A DNA stretch of 64,000 bases from the NCBI GenBank assembly GCA_021234155.1, contig JAJEKV010000006.1, forward strand, positions 11,309,317 through 11,373,316, given 5' to 3'. This DNA is from Isoetes taiwanensis. Lineage: Eukaryota; Streptophyta; Lycopodiopsida; Isoetales; Isoetaceae. Positions 22,326 to 33,879 of this stretch are shown here, in pieces; the stretch's first letter is position 1; every line of letters starts with the position of its first letter. Made by a program: the position numbers and the translations under genes. A model generated the notes under the pieces. The model was not told the origin of the DNA. It saw nothing but the letters and a program-made list of their open reading frames with translations, and ran no database searches.

Positions 22326-23984
22326 ACTAGCCCAATATGGTGTTCAAACCACGGTGGACTTATTAGTTTCTTTTACTTGCCCATTTTACATATCTGCAAT
22401 CTAAAGCACTAAGGGGGTTCACATTTCTCACCGTACAATAGCCTATATGAATTTTACGAAGGTTCTTTTGACCAATTTCCTTATGTATACAGACAAAGAG
22501 TAGTTTTTTAGGAGTGTTTTCATATTTGTCATAAATAGCATACGGAGCGGTTCTAAATCTGGAGTTGAAAATTCCTATACTAGTGGTGTCCTTTGCTACC
22601 CTACAAATGCAGATGGTATTATCAATTCATATATAAGTACATCGTCTCAGGGTGCTTGAGCCTTCATCCTGCATCATAGAAACATTATGCACATGAAACA
22701 CTAGCAAGCAAAAACTACTTGGACCATCTACTACTATCCCGATACGAGTATATATGAAAGTTTCTAGAAAGATAAAGTGGGCAACCAAGGTCATCAGAAT
22801 TGCTGCACATGCTCTAGACATGTTGAAAAAACATGAGATCAAATCAATCACTGACAAAAGGCAATGAAAGACATTCAGATAAACCAAAATACATTTGCAG
22901 GTGCAAATACAACAAGTAAAATATCAAACCTTTAGCACACACCCGAGATCACGGGTTCAAACATGGCCAATATCGGTCTAGTAATGGAGACCTTAAAAAT
23001 CCATTGTCTTGACGGGTTCAAGTAATCCTGACCAACCCGGTCCCGGTGGATGGAAACCATAAACCTGCCATACGTACTAGATAATTGAAAAGAATAATAA
23101 TATGTTCAAACAGGATCTTTGGTATAGAGAATCATAGACTAACTAGGCAATGGTAATGAACTTCAAAAACACATTAAGCTATTCAAATAATCATTGAAAT
23201 TCACATATGACTATTGAAGATGTAATGTTCACAAGATGTTAAACAATATCCTATGTCACATTTCCATTCCTTCGAGAGCCCGAGCCTCCTGCACATAGGA
23301 GCTTTAAAACAACACTCTAATTTGTGTTAAACTTCTTCTTGTGCTTTTATACAGCCACATCCGGCCGCCTAGGTTCAGATTCGACCGTTAGCAGCTACAA
23401 TCGGTCGCCTAGCCACTTCTCTGAGTTTCCATATTCAAACATCTTTTGGCTCGAAACCATTACCTGTATTCGACTTCTTTTTTATAGGTTTCAGAATAAA
23501 TAATGTTAATGGATAGACAATGCATATCATAACCATTAACATATTCTTATTTCAACGTGCATACTATTCAATATAACTTCAACCTATGTTCTCATTTAGC
23601 ATGATTAATTTCATCATTCCTCTTTCATGCTAAAATTCCTCAGAACCTTGAGATCATTGAACCTGTAAGTGAACAAAGGAAGATAGAATCCTTTAGTCTG
23701 ACTCTTTGCTTAGTTCATCACTGATAACCTTGGAAACGTTATAGCTGTAAATGTATAAAGGAAGATAAAATCATTTAGCTTAACTTTTTGACACATTGAA
23801 CCTGTCGTTGAGCAAAGGAGGATAAAATCCTTTCGCTTAACTTCCTGCACAGTTCACACAGCAGAATATATATTCTCTAGTCATCATTACATATTTGGAA
23901 GATAAAATCCACTTAACTGCTAGATGACAATTTTCCATCCCCAATGTCAAAACTCACCCTTTTCTTTTGTCGCACTCCTTCTTT
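22326..23984. other. Non-coding spacer with a short degenerate tandem repeat
   Basis: No gene recognised. Between about 23655 and 23850, three degenerate copies share GAACCTGTnnnTGAnCAAAGGAnGATAnAATCnTTT. Each contains a small AAAGGA...TCCTTT hairpin. Confidence 0.45.
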
Positions 23985-26640
23985 AAATTGGGTTGTTTTG
24001 CTGGATCATAATGTCACAGTTTATGGTCAAGCCCCCTATGCTGCCACAACCCACAAGCTTACAAATATTGCTAAGCCTCATGAAGCTTTTGTCAAGTTTT
24101 TGTGACAAAAATTCTATGGGTATTAAGTCAAGAACACTCACATCAACAAGCATTTCTTCCATAGTGCCATTGTTGCTATTCACTCCACCAGTTTTGTTGA
24201 TTGGCCCCAAATTCTGTTCCAACAACTTCTCCATGAAGTAGACCACCTTCACCAATCTCCTGGCTCGGGTCTTGATTCTGCCACGGGAGCCCATTTCCAG
24301 TCCATTATCAATCAATGCCTTCTAGACCTTAGTCGCTTTCCCAAAAGACACTTAGAAGCCATCTCTCATACTTCTAGTCGGACCCATTCAGTCATTCGCC
24401 CTGTCTATAAACTTCAAGAAGAGACCTTTGGCCTACGCACGGAGGCCCAACCTTCTCAACCATAGCAACCTCAGTCAGATGCTCGCTCCTCTCCTTCTAA
24501 GGTCATCAATATCACCTCCTCTCAGTCTACTCATGTTGATGCCTCCATCTCTCAACAAGCTTCCCACGCGCCCATGCACATTGTTGCACAACCTCCTTTG
24601 CATGTTCCGCCGATTATACCTCCACCACCTACACTGACCCTGTATGAATATGAATAGAATGTGGCCAGTTGCATGCTCAAGCTCCAGGAATCTCAAGACC
24701 ATCTCATGAATGGCATTAAAGACTATATGGATTCCACTGATGCTTTAAAGCGTGATCTTCAGACTGCCCATGCTCATACCCAGGCTTTGGATGAAAGCCT
24801 TCAGAGTAAACATAGTGCCTTGTTGGAGACACGGGCTGCTCTCCTTAAGGAACAGGAGACCCATGCTGCTATGGAAGAACAGCAGGCCCAACTCCAGGCC
24901 ATTATCACTGAGCTTTTGCTCAGATCAATGTCAAGGACAAATTTCTTGTGGACACGCAAGCCCTCTACACGGGATTGCAGAATAAATACACCCATCAACA
25001 ACATGCCACCACGCAGGGTGAAATACGTATCACTGTTTTGGAAGGTCAGTTAGCAGTGGTTCAAACTCAGGTCACCGAATTGCAAGCGCAGCTCAGTGAC
25101 ATGCAAAAACAGAAGATCGTGTATGATGTTGAGATTGCTAGTCTCCAGCTACAGGTCTCCACTCATGGTTCCTCGTCTTCACAGCCACACATCCTCTACA
25201 AAAAAAACAACATAATTCATGATTTGGAACACCAGCTGAAACATGCAATTCAGTCTGCCAATGAAGCTCGTCAACAGCATGAGATTTACATCGCCTGTGA
25301 TTTTCCAAAATCCACGAGCTATTTGGACTATGTTCAGTCCCGCAGACATCTTTTTCTGCTCAAGTGGTTTAATGCTAATGGAGCTCTTCAAAAGACCCTC
25401 ATCAGCAAGAATTTGCTTACTCTACGGCCGAATTTTTCTATCGAAGACAAAGGCCTTCTTTGTGTTCTCTTATCTTTCAGCTCATCCCCTGTGATGATAA
25501 AGATTTCTTCATTCTTCGTCCTGTCCAGCCAATGGCATTTCTATTTGGTGGACACACATGATAGGTTTAATGATGGTTCACACTGTGCTTTTCAAGGGGA
25601 CACTCACACAAGCTAGCTGCTATAGCAGGACAACGAATATCTTCAAGATCAGTCAAGGGCTAATGCTCTTCAAGCGGAGTACATGCCCGAGCTGGCTGGC
25701 CATTTGCCTCTCTGGATTGCAGAAACTTTGCAGCAAGTCCGAAAAAACATGTATGAGGAAATGGGAATTGAGTTCGCTCAACTCTACTTACAGCACTTAG
25801 GCGCCCTCAACAGTCTTCGTGCCTATATAAACGGTCAAATCATTCCCGTGGAATGGGTCCCTCCTCCTATCAATACACTTCTTCCCTATCCAGAACGAGA
25901 ACGTTGGTGTTAGGCCCTGGACGCAGATTTATTTCAAGAATTCCGCACTCAAGCTCAGCAGCCTATGATGCAGCCTGCTCCTCAACATGACACTCTTTAT
26001 GTGTCACTGGGGGCACCTCTATGCTGTCAGTTTCTTATTTCTTATTGGCGCTCATCTTTTTGGACCACGGCTCTGGCTGGTCATGCTGATTGGACTCCGG
26101 CACACATTTCTACATACCTCCAGTGGGATCCACGCTTTGTGCCTCAAAATGTCTGGCAGGAAGGAGAAATCCTGGACCATAACAAAAATTGGATCTATAT
26201 TCCTAATGAACGAGGTTGGCAAACCCCAACCAATGCCTGCCACGTCCCCAGCTCCGTCTGTTCACCGACAAGTAGGTTTTTGTGCTGCTTTGAAGTGTCT
26301 TCTTATCTGTTCTATTACCCGCCATCATCCTGTTTATTATTGCAACCCCAACGCCAATGCCGGTGCTTTTGACCTCCAGAATTGTCTGCTCATTGAATGC
26401 CAGTATATTCCAGCCGAGGTTCACCGTGCTTTTGAAGACATGGCACAGTCTGGCTTTCTGCTTGACGCATCACCGTCCATTAGGGTAAATACTGTGGATG
26501 CCTTGACAGATCGACATGATCTCATCCAGAAGTATCACTCAGAGGCTAGTCCTCATACTCGTCAGGATGATTTTGATAAGGTGCCAGGTTTTCCACCTCC
26601 AGAAACTGTGCCTGCTTTTCTCTTCTCCGAGTGTTCTTTG
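23985..26640 (+). pseudogene. Long decayed coding region of unknown function next to an LTR
   Basis: Plus-strand coding character runs through several frames for about 880 codons. The early part is unlike known domains (DHNVTVYGQAPYAATTHKL near 24004). A Pro-rich part follows, then coiled coil from about 24661 (KLQESQDHLMNGIKDYMDST, ALDESLQSKHSALLETRAAL) to 25150. The late part has HLPLWIAETLQQVRKNMYEEMG (25700), WTPAHISTYLQWDPRFV (26083) and CQYIPAEVHRAFEDMAQSGF (26398). It is interrupted by at least five frameshifts or stops. It ends beside a purine tract and a TGTTAG terminus at 26650, where an ORF placed after pol would lie. I do not recognise the family. An extra retrotransposon ORF (as in Tat/Athila-type elements) is one reading; a captured host gene is another. 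Confidence 0.5.
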
Positions 26641-26649
26641 GTGGGGGGA
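26639..26649 (+). promoter_or_regulatory. Polypurine tract before an LTR
   Basis: The run GGTGGGGGGAG lies directly before TGTTAG, the typical junction that primes plus-strand synthesis in LTR retrotransposons. Confidence 0.6.
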
Positions 26650-27007
26650 GTGTTAGTCCTATGCCACCAGGCACTGAACTATTTTTGAGCACAACACAGG
26701 CCAAAGACAAGGGTCCCGTCGACGTAGAAACCCACGCCCCCCTCAAAGAAGAGGGCTAGACAAGACAAGTGACTACTTTAAGGGAGCGCGACTATAACTA
26801 AGTGCAGCTATAATGTAGCGGGATTCCATGCACTAATGACGGCACTGCAAAGATTCCCTTAAATAAGATTCTAAGTTGGAGGTAATATAGATTGAGAAAC
26901 TTGAAAAGCTTTTCGAACTCGAGAACTACAAACCATGCACTACCAATTACGGCCAATTTCTTCATTTACCACGAAAATCTTAATGCAAGAAAATTATTTA
27001 GTTGCTA
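26650..27007 (+). repeat. Probable 3' LTR, partial or interrupted
   Basis: Begins TGTTAGTCCTATGCC after the purine tract. No second copy was found in the window, and the right end is unclear because a MITE follows at 27017. Confidence 0.4.
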
Positions 27008-27016
27008 TTAAATAAA
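27008..27016. repeat. 9-bp target-site duplication, left copy, of the MULE MITE
   Basis: TTAAATAAA, repeated exactly at 27798-27806. Confidence 0.85.
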
Positions 27017-27797
27017 GGAAAAATTACAAAAATGCCCTTATATTTCTGGCTATTTATAAAAATACCCCTGTATTTTGTTAATTCATCAAAATGCCCCTAT
27101 GTCGCTCAGATTCCAAAGATCAAAGTCGCCCACTAAAACAACTCCGTGAGATCCAAATTGAAAGACCTTGTCTCATTCTCAGATTTTCAAAAATTAGAAC
27201 GCCTGTTCTAATTCGACCTTGGTTGCATGATTTTCGATGAAGAAAAGAAGTCGCTTTCTTGTGTTCCATCGGTTTGAAATTAGAATTTCCGCCAAAGCTT
27301 GATCATTAGGCTATGCAAGAAACCCCATTAAATTTCACTTTCTACCTCTAATTTTTACGTAAGTTGCTGCTAACTCGCAATGTGGTGTTGAATCCGTAAC
27401 AAATTTCTAACCCAGCCAGAAATTTCTCAACCCGTAAGTGTCTACCATATAATTGAATTGAACAGAAAAGCATTTCCGATTCGGACAAGAAGCATTGCGC
27501 ATTTCCAGGTTAGATCCTTATCCAAATTCAGAAGAGTAACTGCAAAATTATCTCTTTGCTTAAAAGTATTCTTCAAAAACATGTTGAAGAACATCACCAA
27601 TGTACTGCCTCGAATCCATAAGAACTGGACGCCATAACAGCTGGAGGCCATAACGCGAAGTAATCCAGATAAGTGAGACGATTTTCGTGAGAAACAAAGA
27701 GAAACAAGGAAACAGAGGGGCATTTCAATAATTTGCTAAAATACAAGGGCAATTTCATAATTTTTGTCAAATACAGGGGCATTTTTATAATTTTCCC
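27017..27797. mobile_element. Mutator-like MITE (non-autonomous MULE)
   Basis: A 781-bp element with long terminal inverted repeats of about 90-100 bp. The left end reads GGAAAAATTACAAAAATGCC and the right end, reverse-complemented, reads GGGAAAATTATAAAAATGCC. Both continue with CTGTATTT and a second AAATGCCCC block. The 9-bp duplication and this terminus type are characteristic of Mutator-like elements. No transposase is present; open frames inside are short. It sits about 260 bp downstream of the nicotinamidase gene. Confidence 0.88.
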
Positions 27798-27806
27798 TTA
27801 AATAAA
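27798..27806. repeat. 9-bp target-site duplication, right copy, of the MULE MITE
   Basis: TTAAATAAA, matches 27008-27016. Confidence 0.85.
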
Positions 27807-28057
27807 CGTACAACTTTAGTTAACGCTTCTCTAAGGCTATTGAAGGATATAATTAAAGAAATGAAATGCACTCTTAATAGGCCAATGATATAGGGCCCAA
27901 AATAGAAAATAAACACCAAGCTCGTTAAGTTGAGAGCTTTTAGGACCCAATAACAAATAAGCATCAACCTCAATAGATTCAGATTCTTTTCAGGGAAAAC
28001 CTTGACGGTGTACGCCTAATGAAAAGAATGATCAAATTCAATCACAAGAACAACAAT
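27807..28057. other. 3' flank of the nicotinamidase gene
   Basis: AT-rich sequence without further coding signal. It should contain the gene's 3' UTR and polyadenylation signals, which I could not pin down. Confidence 0.4.
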
Positions 28058-29329
28058 TTAGGTAGAAAATTCAACTTTATCTATGATAAGAGCACCGCGT
28101 GAAAATGCAAGGTAAAGTCCCATGTGATGGGTGAGATCCTACAGGGGAAGAAAAAGGGAAAAGGAGGAAAGAGAAGTTAGTAACTAAATTAACTTAAGTT
28201 ACTGACAAAATTAACTTAAACACCCAAAACTTGTATTACCTGAGGGTGAGAAAGAGCTCCAAGCTCTTTAGCAATATGAAGAGGTAAATCATATGTTGCA
28301 CATCCATTGCTATACACGAATATGTCTTGAAGAGGCTTTGCAATGCCATGGTTTCTTGCAGAGACAATTGTAGTCACAAAATCTAGGACACATATATCCG
28401 TGCATATTCCAACCACCAAAATCTGGACCCTAAAAACTGTCAGAAAGCCAAAAAGCTTCTGAATAGATTTTTTATCATTCATTACCTGCTCAATGCTGTT
28501 GTTCTTGATCCAGTCTACAACAATATTGGATCCATTGGCTTGGATGGCTCCAACAAATCCGTTTATGCAATCCTTCGGCATAATGGTAGCATGAGCATCA
28601 TGTTCCAGCCATTTCAGCTCTGTAGAAAGATGTAGTCAAACTTGAGTCCAGATATGAGCAAAGAAATATTTACTACCAGATTTGAGTTTCAGACTTACAT
28701 ACAGCATGAGCAATATACTCTGTTACAGCATTCAATTCTTTTCATACATGATCAACGCCATCTTTACTACCAAATGAATCTAAACAGACATACTTTGATA
28801 TGTTTTTGATGTTAACAATAGTTTTTCATGTTCAGATTCTTCACACTGGCATAGGCTTAAAATAATAGAAACCACATGTTTAGAATTATTACCAGGAACC
28901 AATTCTTCCTCTCCTGTGCCAACAATGCAATGCAAAGGATAAGGATGCTCAGGTTTGGTAGGATCATGAGAATCTGTAAAGGCCAAAATAGGCAATCCTC
29001 TCGTAGTAAATTCCTTTGCCAATCTTAGAGATTCAGCTACCATATTAGAAATTTGTTCATCTGGGCAGGAAGGAGCCTGCAGAAAACCCCTATTTTATTA
29101 ACTACCATATGCGGAAGAAAAAGTAAGAGCATGAACACCAAAATCCTACTTAGAGCTTTGAGATATAAGGAAAAAAAAAGTTTACCAGATTGCCGGCTCC
29201 GACAGTGCAAAATCCATTAACTACGTCGACAATAACGAGCCCTATTTTGGATTGAGGGGGCAAGACGAGCTGCTTGATTTCCAGCGGCAGAAAGGTCTTG
29301 AGAAGAGCCACCGCATCCTGGATTGACAT
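28058..29329 (-). CDS. NIC1: Nicotinamidase, five exons, intact
   Basis: Converts nicotinamide to nicotinate plus ammonia in the pyridine nucleotide (NAD) salvage pathway; probably cytosolic/nuclear, as no targeting peptide is evident. Exons on the minus strand are 29329-29186, 29076-28893, 28619-28486, 28422-28240 and 28138-28058. All junctions are GT-AG and the spliced frame is open for 241 codons, the expected size for plant nicotinamidases. The isochorismatase-like fold is plain: catalytic Asp35 (LVIVDVVNGF), Lys125 (MPKDCINGF) and nucleophile Cys165 (GICTDICVLDF). Probable metal ligands are Asp83, His85 and His97. The start is the only ATG before the conserved N-terminus. Intron 3 is only 63 bp and lacks a stop. 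NIC1 rather than a paralogue is a guess from the intron-rich structure. Confidence 0.93.
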
Positions 29330-31560
29330 GGCCGACCCACACGCGAAGGGACAGATTTGCCGGACTGCCCCATAGCTTTTCTTCCTAGGACAAAGATCTT
29401 GACTTTTCGGTTTTTTATTTTATTTTGGTTTTTTCCTATGCCGATTATTTGCGTACACGTACACGGTTAATAATTACTTCTTAGCACACCAGCTCAACCA
29501 AGCCTACAACCATTCTTGCAATTCTAACCTCGTTAGATGTTTATTTTTAGAAATCTAAGGCCGAGGAAATTAGAAAATCGCTAACACATTGAGACGGAGA
29601 TACCATAGGTCGTGATCTTCTTTCTTCCTCTGGACCACCCTCGTTGCTACGAATTCTGCTTGCCTTTTCATCCCTTTGCTTTTTCATTTTTCTTCATGTT
29701 TCGCTGCAACCTCAAGTTTCAACTTTTTCTAGTATTTTTTGTTGCTAGTTAATCTCTGCAGCATTGTGAAAGAGCCCTCGGACCATCTTCTGTTTTCCCG
29801 TTTCCATCCCTTTTTTCTCATTTCTCCTCCAAAATCAACTTTCAGCATTTCCTAGGTTATCCTTTATTTTTCATTAATCCTCTTGGGCCATCTTCTTCTT
29901 TCCCGTTTCCATCCCCTCTTTCCCATTTCTCCTCCAAAATCAACTTTCAGCATTTCCTAGGTTATCCCTTCTTTTCCATTGATCCTACAGAATCAAGTTT
30001 CCTATGGAGACTATGGCGTGTACAATAATTTACAGGGTAAAGGTTGCATGTTTCCACATCCTGCACTAAAATGAATAGGGTACATATAACTACTGCTAGC
30101 TCGAGAGGAGGCCATACATTTATTCCATCTCCAGGGCCGGTTGCAATTGTTAGTCACTGGACCTTAAGACTTACAACAATTGTTTGGTAACAACACAGTG
30201 TTTGTTACTAAACAAGGCACTATTTTAACCAATGGCAGGAGAAATGCATGTTACAAGCAGTGGAACAAAAGTACAAAAGACTGCATGCATTGTATAGTTG
30301 TTGTGGATTGTTTGGTGATGTAGAAGACAAGGCATCAGATTGTAGTCTGCAATTTAAAAAATAGTGTGTCTATGAGAGTAAGGTAAGTATCTTATATAGT
30401 CCTCCTTGGAATTACATTGTTGCTTGCCCTTTAAGACATGTATGTTTAATGAGATTTTCGTATGGACCAAAGCATAAAGATGGTGCTTTAGGCATTGCAA
30501 AAACTTCACTCTAGGTTGCAAGAATCCAATTACACTAGCTGCAATACAGTAGTTTGATTAGGAAGTGCAGGGCGGAACAGATTCAGTCTTGAAACATCAG
30601 TGTAAGTTGTGATAGTCATTTGTTTATCGAGTGCAAGGCATAACATCTCATTAGAGTATTGCGGAGTCGGTTTTCTTTTCCTACATCCACGTATTTTTGT
30701 TCCATATTTTTGCATCTGTTTGAGCATCGTTCCCACCAGTGCTAGGGTCCACTAGCTATTGATCCTTCATCAGATCTGTTGCAAGCTTATAGCTTCAAAG
30801 CATATGGCTATTGGAATGAAGCATAAACTCAAAGCCATGAGGTGACCATTTCGTCCTTACACTCAGATGCATATTCTCATGTATGCTTTCCAGTTGTGAA
30901 TCTTCAGTCTTCGATTGTCCCAATAGAGGAAATCTTTAGCTTTGTATTGTCCCATTGATATCTATGTACTATTCTCAACTACCCATTTTATCCATATATT
31001 CCAGTAATGGGTTGATTAGAAAACTCATATGCTGACTTACAGAATTCACATTAGGACTCACCATTATTTCCAGTTTGTTTCTATTTTAATGTTGTATCAT
31101 TTGCGAAGGTAGATTACGTTGAGCAACCCACCAAATATGTGATTACTACTTGCATGTGCATCTTAAAGTTACCTGATGCATAAGACATGGTATGAGAGAA
31201 TGCATTATATGAGTACATTTAAGCTACCCCCTTATCGGCCATATTACAATTATATATTAGAGATAATTAGAGTGCAGTTCCCTAAATATAGGGACATGCC
31301 TCACAAAGCCATCAAAAGATATGCATGCTATATTCGAATCAAGCAGCCTGTGCCAAAAGTTTCAAGGCCATAAACAATACAACCTACAATTTCTAAAAAC
31401 CAAATGCACAGACTGATACACACTTTAGTGCTCTGCTTGCGCCTACAATGCAATGTACGGAGTGCATTGCCACTGTTCTCAGCCCTAAATTGATGTCTTC
31501 CATATCTGGGAACCCAAGATACCAATGCCACAATGTGCCACCTGCAAGCAAAATGAAGAA
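29330..31560. other. Upstream region of nicotinamidase and spacer; 105-bp tandem duplication
   Basis: No other gene recognised. The promoter of the minus-strand nicotinamidase must lie here. At 29777-29986 a T/C-rich 105-bp sequence is repeated twice in tandem with few differences (both contain CAACTTTCAGCATTTCCTAG). Confidence 0.55.
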
Positions 31561-31613
31561 ACAGGCTGGGGGATTCAAACCCCCAGCGCAATGCGTAGCT
31601 CTAAGCAGCCTGT
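31561..31613 (-). other. Short tRNA-like fold (53 nt), not a complete tRNA
   Basis: On the minus strand a perfect 7-bp outer stem (ACAGGCT with AGCCTGT) encloses a 22-nt stretch and a 5-bp GGGGG/CCCCC stem with loop TTTGAAT. The inner stem abuts the 3' strand of the outer stem with no gap, as the T-arm does in tRNA. A full D-arm and anticodon arm do not fit in 22 nt, so it is not a standard tRNA gene. A tRNA-derived relic is possible. Confidence 0.4.
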
Positions 31614-32039
31614 CCACAAACAGTCCAATGCCACAAAGGCTGGTTTTCAGAAATCAATGAGGCTTTGCCAATGCCACAACACCAAATACACAATCAGTTG
31701 CAATATTTTCGCTCATAAAATATCCCCAAAATACCTCACATTAAGTAAATGCATGAATCATACAGCATCCTTTGCTCAATAGAAATTTGTCACAGCATGA
31801 TTTGCTTGAAGACCATATATTTTTTCCTCAGTACTGTATACCAAGGAAACAAGCAAAAAATGAAGGGAGCTATTTATCAAAGGACTAGGGGCTTAAGAAA
31901 CACATCAAGAATAGATGTACCCAAAAATTTGGCATGGCCCTATTGCAAATACAGAAGGAAATAAGGCTAGAAACCTGTTTTCTTTACTTCCCCTTTGAAG
32001 CCAAGGCACACCTCTACAGCACAGAAAAGGAGTTTGAGC

Positions 32040-33870
32040 CCTGTTCGATATCACAAGGGACGTGGTATAATAATTTGATTTCTAGTGGTGTGAACGGTGG
32101 TACTATGAACGTGATTGACTTGCTGATTTTCTACAATGGTGTGAACGGTGGGTGTGGAAGTGCCCACCATGCCAACAGGGACAGTGGAAAAAGGCAGATG
32201 TTTTTGAAGAGCATCACCTAGTTTCAAGATAGTGGGTAGACTAAGAGGAATCTTGATTTTTGCAAGTTCCTCTTGTAACTCCAATGGAATGTGTGTCTCT
32301 GCACTAGCCGTGTCAAGAGGTGTAGAATCAGTGGATAAGGAGGCAGATATCCCTTAAGAGCTCAAATTCAGCACCAATATTGGGATATGTCTGAGTGCGT
32401 GGAGTTGGCATGGAGGTAGAGGGTTCAGCCGCCCGTTGTTGAGCGTGGGTAGTGGCATCAACATTGCCTAGCATGCGACCTTCAACTGCTTGCATAAGGC
32501 GAAGGATGCTCTAACGAACTTTAGGCATGATGTGAGGTATTATTTGTTCAAAAATGAACCGTTTTGATGAAAGAGTCCTGAGGGACAGTAGTAGCAGCGA
32601 AGGCAAGCTGTGTGTCTTGAGGCGAGAGATTATAGAGACAAGTACCATGGGCTTGGCGTGACACCAAGCGAATCCAATTTGGCTATTGAACCGGAGGATT
32701 CAAAGCTTCGTAGATCACTTCTTGGGCCTATTGATCCAAGGCAATTTGAGGGGTAGCTTGTGGAGGTTCTTGTTGTTGCTAAGGAGTGCGTGGTGGCTTT
32801 TTCGGCATAGGCCTTGGGTCTTATTTGCCATGAGCCGGATCAGTGGTCTGGTTGGTGCCAGGAAGATGAACTTGAACTTGGAAGAGTTGAGGGCACATAG
32901 TTCTGGTGTGGCCCCATTCCCTGCAGTGATAACACTGAGTTTCAGTAGGATCAAAAGGAGGCCATGAAGAGTGCCTGCACTGTGGATGAGTTTATTGAGG
33001 CTATGAGGATGTCTGAAAGTGCATAGGCGTGGTTTTTACTTGAAAAACAAGTTTTTGGCAGAAGGGTGTGGGACTAGCACATGTGCATTCTTTCATGGCA
33101 TGATTGCCCATGTTGCAACATTTGCAATGAGAAGCACCATTAATAGAGTTACACTTGTTCGTGAGATAACCTTAATACTTACAGAGGTAGCACCAGATTT
33201 GACTGCATTGGGGTAGATGAGACTGTTGTGGGATGACATAGTTCTGAGGAACCAGAGCGAGTGGCATAAAAGGTAGGTCAGACAAGTGAACTCCACAAAA
33301 AGACACATTGACCGAATGATTTACCAATTCTATGGCCTGATCTAAAGACTTGAGACATAAATATTCTGTCAGAAGATGAAAACAGGAGGCAAACCTTGAG
33401 AAACCATACTAAAATCTGGCTCTGCATGGGATACTCTTTGACTTTGCCTATACAAATAAGCAAGCATTCAGCAAAGTCTCTTGCACACTCCGTGGTCTAT
33501 TGTTGGAGCTCATTGAGCTGTTTTAAAAGTCATTGATCATCATCAGAAGAACCATAGTGTGCCAGGAATGCTACATCCCTGTCATGCCAACTTTGCTTCC
33601 AATGTCTTTTGTTCGCCATGATCCATTGGTGCGGTGCACCATGCAGCATGGTGGAGAAAATATGAAACTTAATCTGTGGTTGTGAATGACCATTGAGGAT
33701 AGTGAGAGCCTCAAATTCTTCTATATATGCCTCAGCACTCGGATCCACAGTTGGCTTGCCTTTAACATTGCCGAGAATGGGATAAGAAAGTTTCAAATTG
33801 AGTCCTTGAACAGAGACTGAAGGCACAATAGGATTGCCAAAAACATACTTGCATACACTGCTCGGAATGA
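32040..33870 (-). pseudogene. LTR-retrotransposon gag remnant with three CCHC knuckles
   Basis: The minus-strand ORF at 33826-33530 resembles a Ty3-type gag core (VDPSAEAYIEEFEAL, FHIFSTMLHGAPHQW, AFLAHYG). A later frame reads on as DFAECLLICIGKVKEYPMQ. Three zinc knuckles follow in one frame. At 33192-33151 the spacing is kept but His reads Tyr and a stop is present. At 33126-33085 there is CKCCNMGNHAMKEC, and at 32934-32893 CYHCREWGHTRTMC. Coding-like sequence continues to about 32040 (LQEELAKIKIPLSLP). At least one frameshift and several stops. No protease, pol or LTR was found next to it. Confidence 0.65.
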
Positions 33871-33879
33871 TGTTCTATG

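Noticed and set aside
21303..22327. Very long overlapping open frames on both strands
   Set aside because: They come from the purine-only composition (no stops possible in most frames) and encode only Lys/Glu/Gly or Phe/Pro/Ser/Leu stretches.
28423..28430. Alternative splice acceptor TTTTTAG for nicotinamidase exon 4
   Set aside because: It would add seven bases and break the conserved reading frame; the CCAG acceptor keeps it.
31561..31613. A complete tRNA gene
   Set aside because: There is no room for both D and anticodon arms; kept only as a tRNA-like fold.
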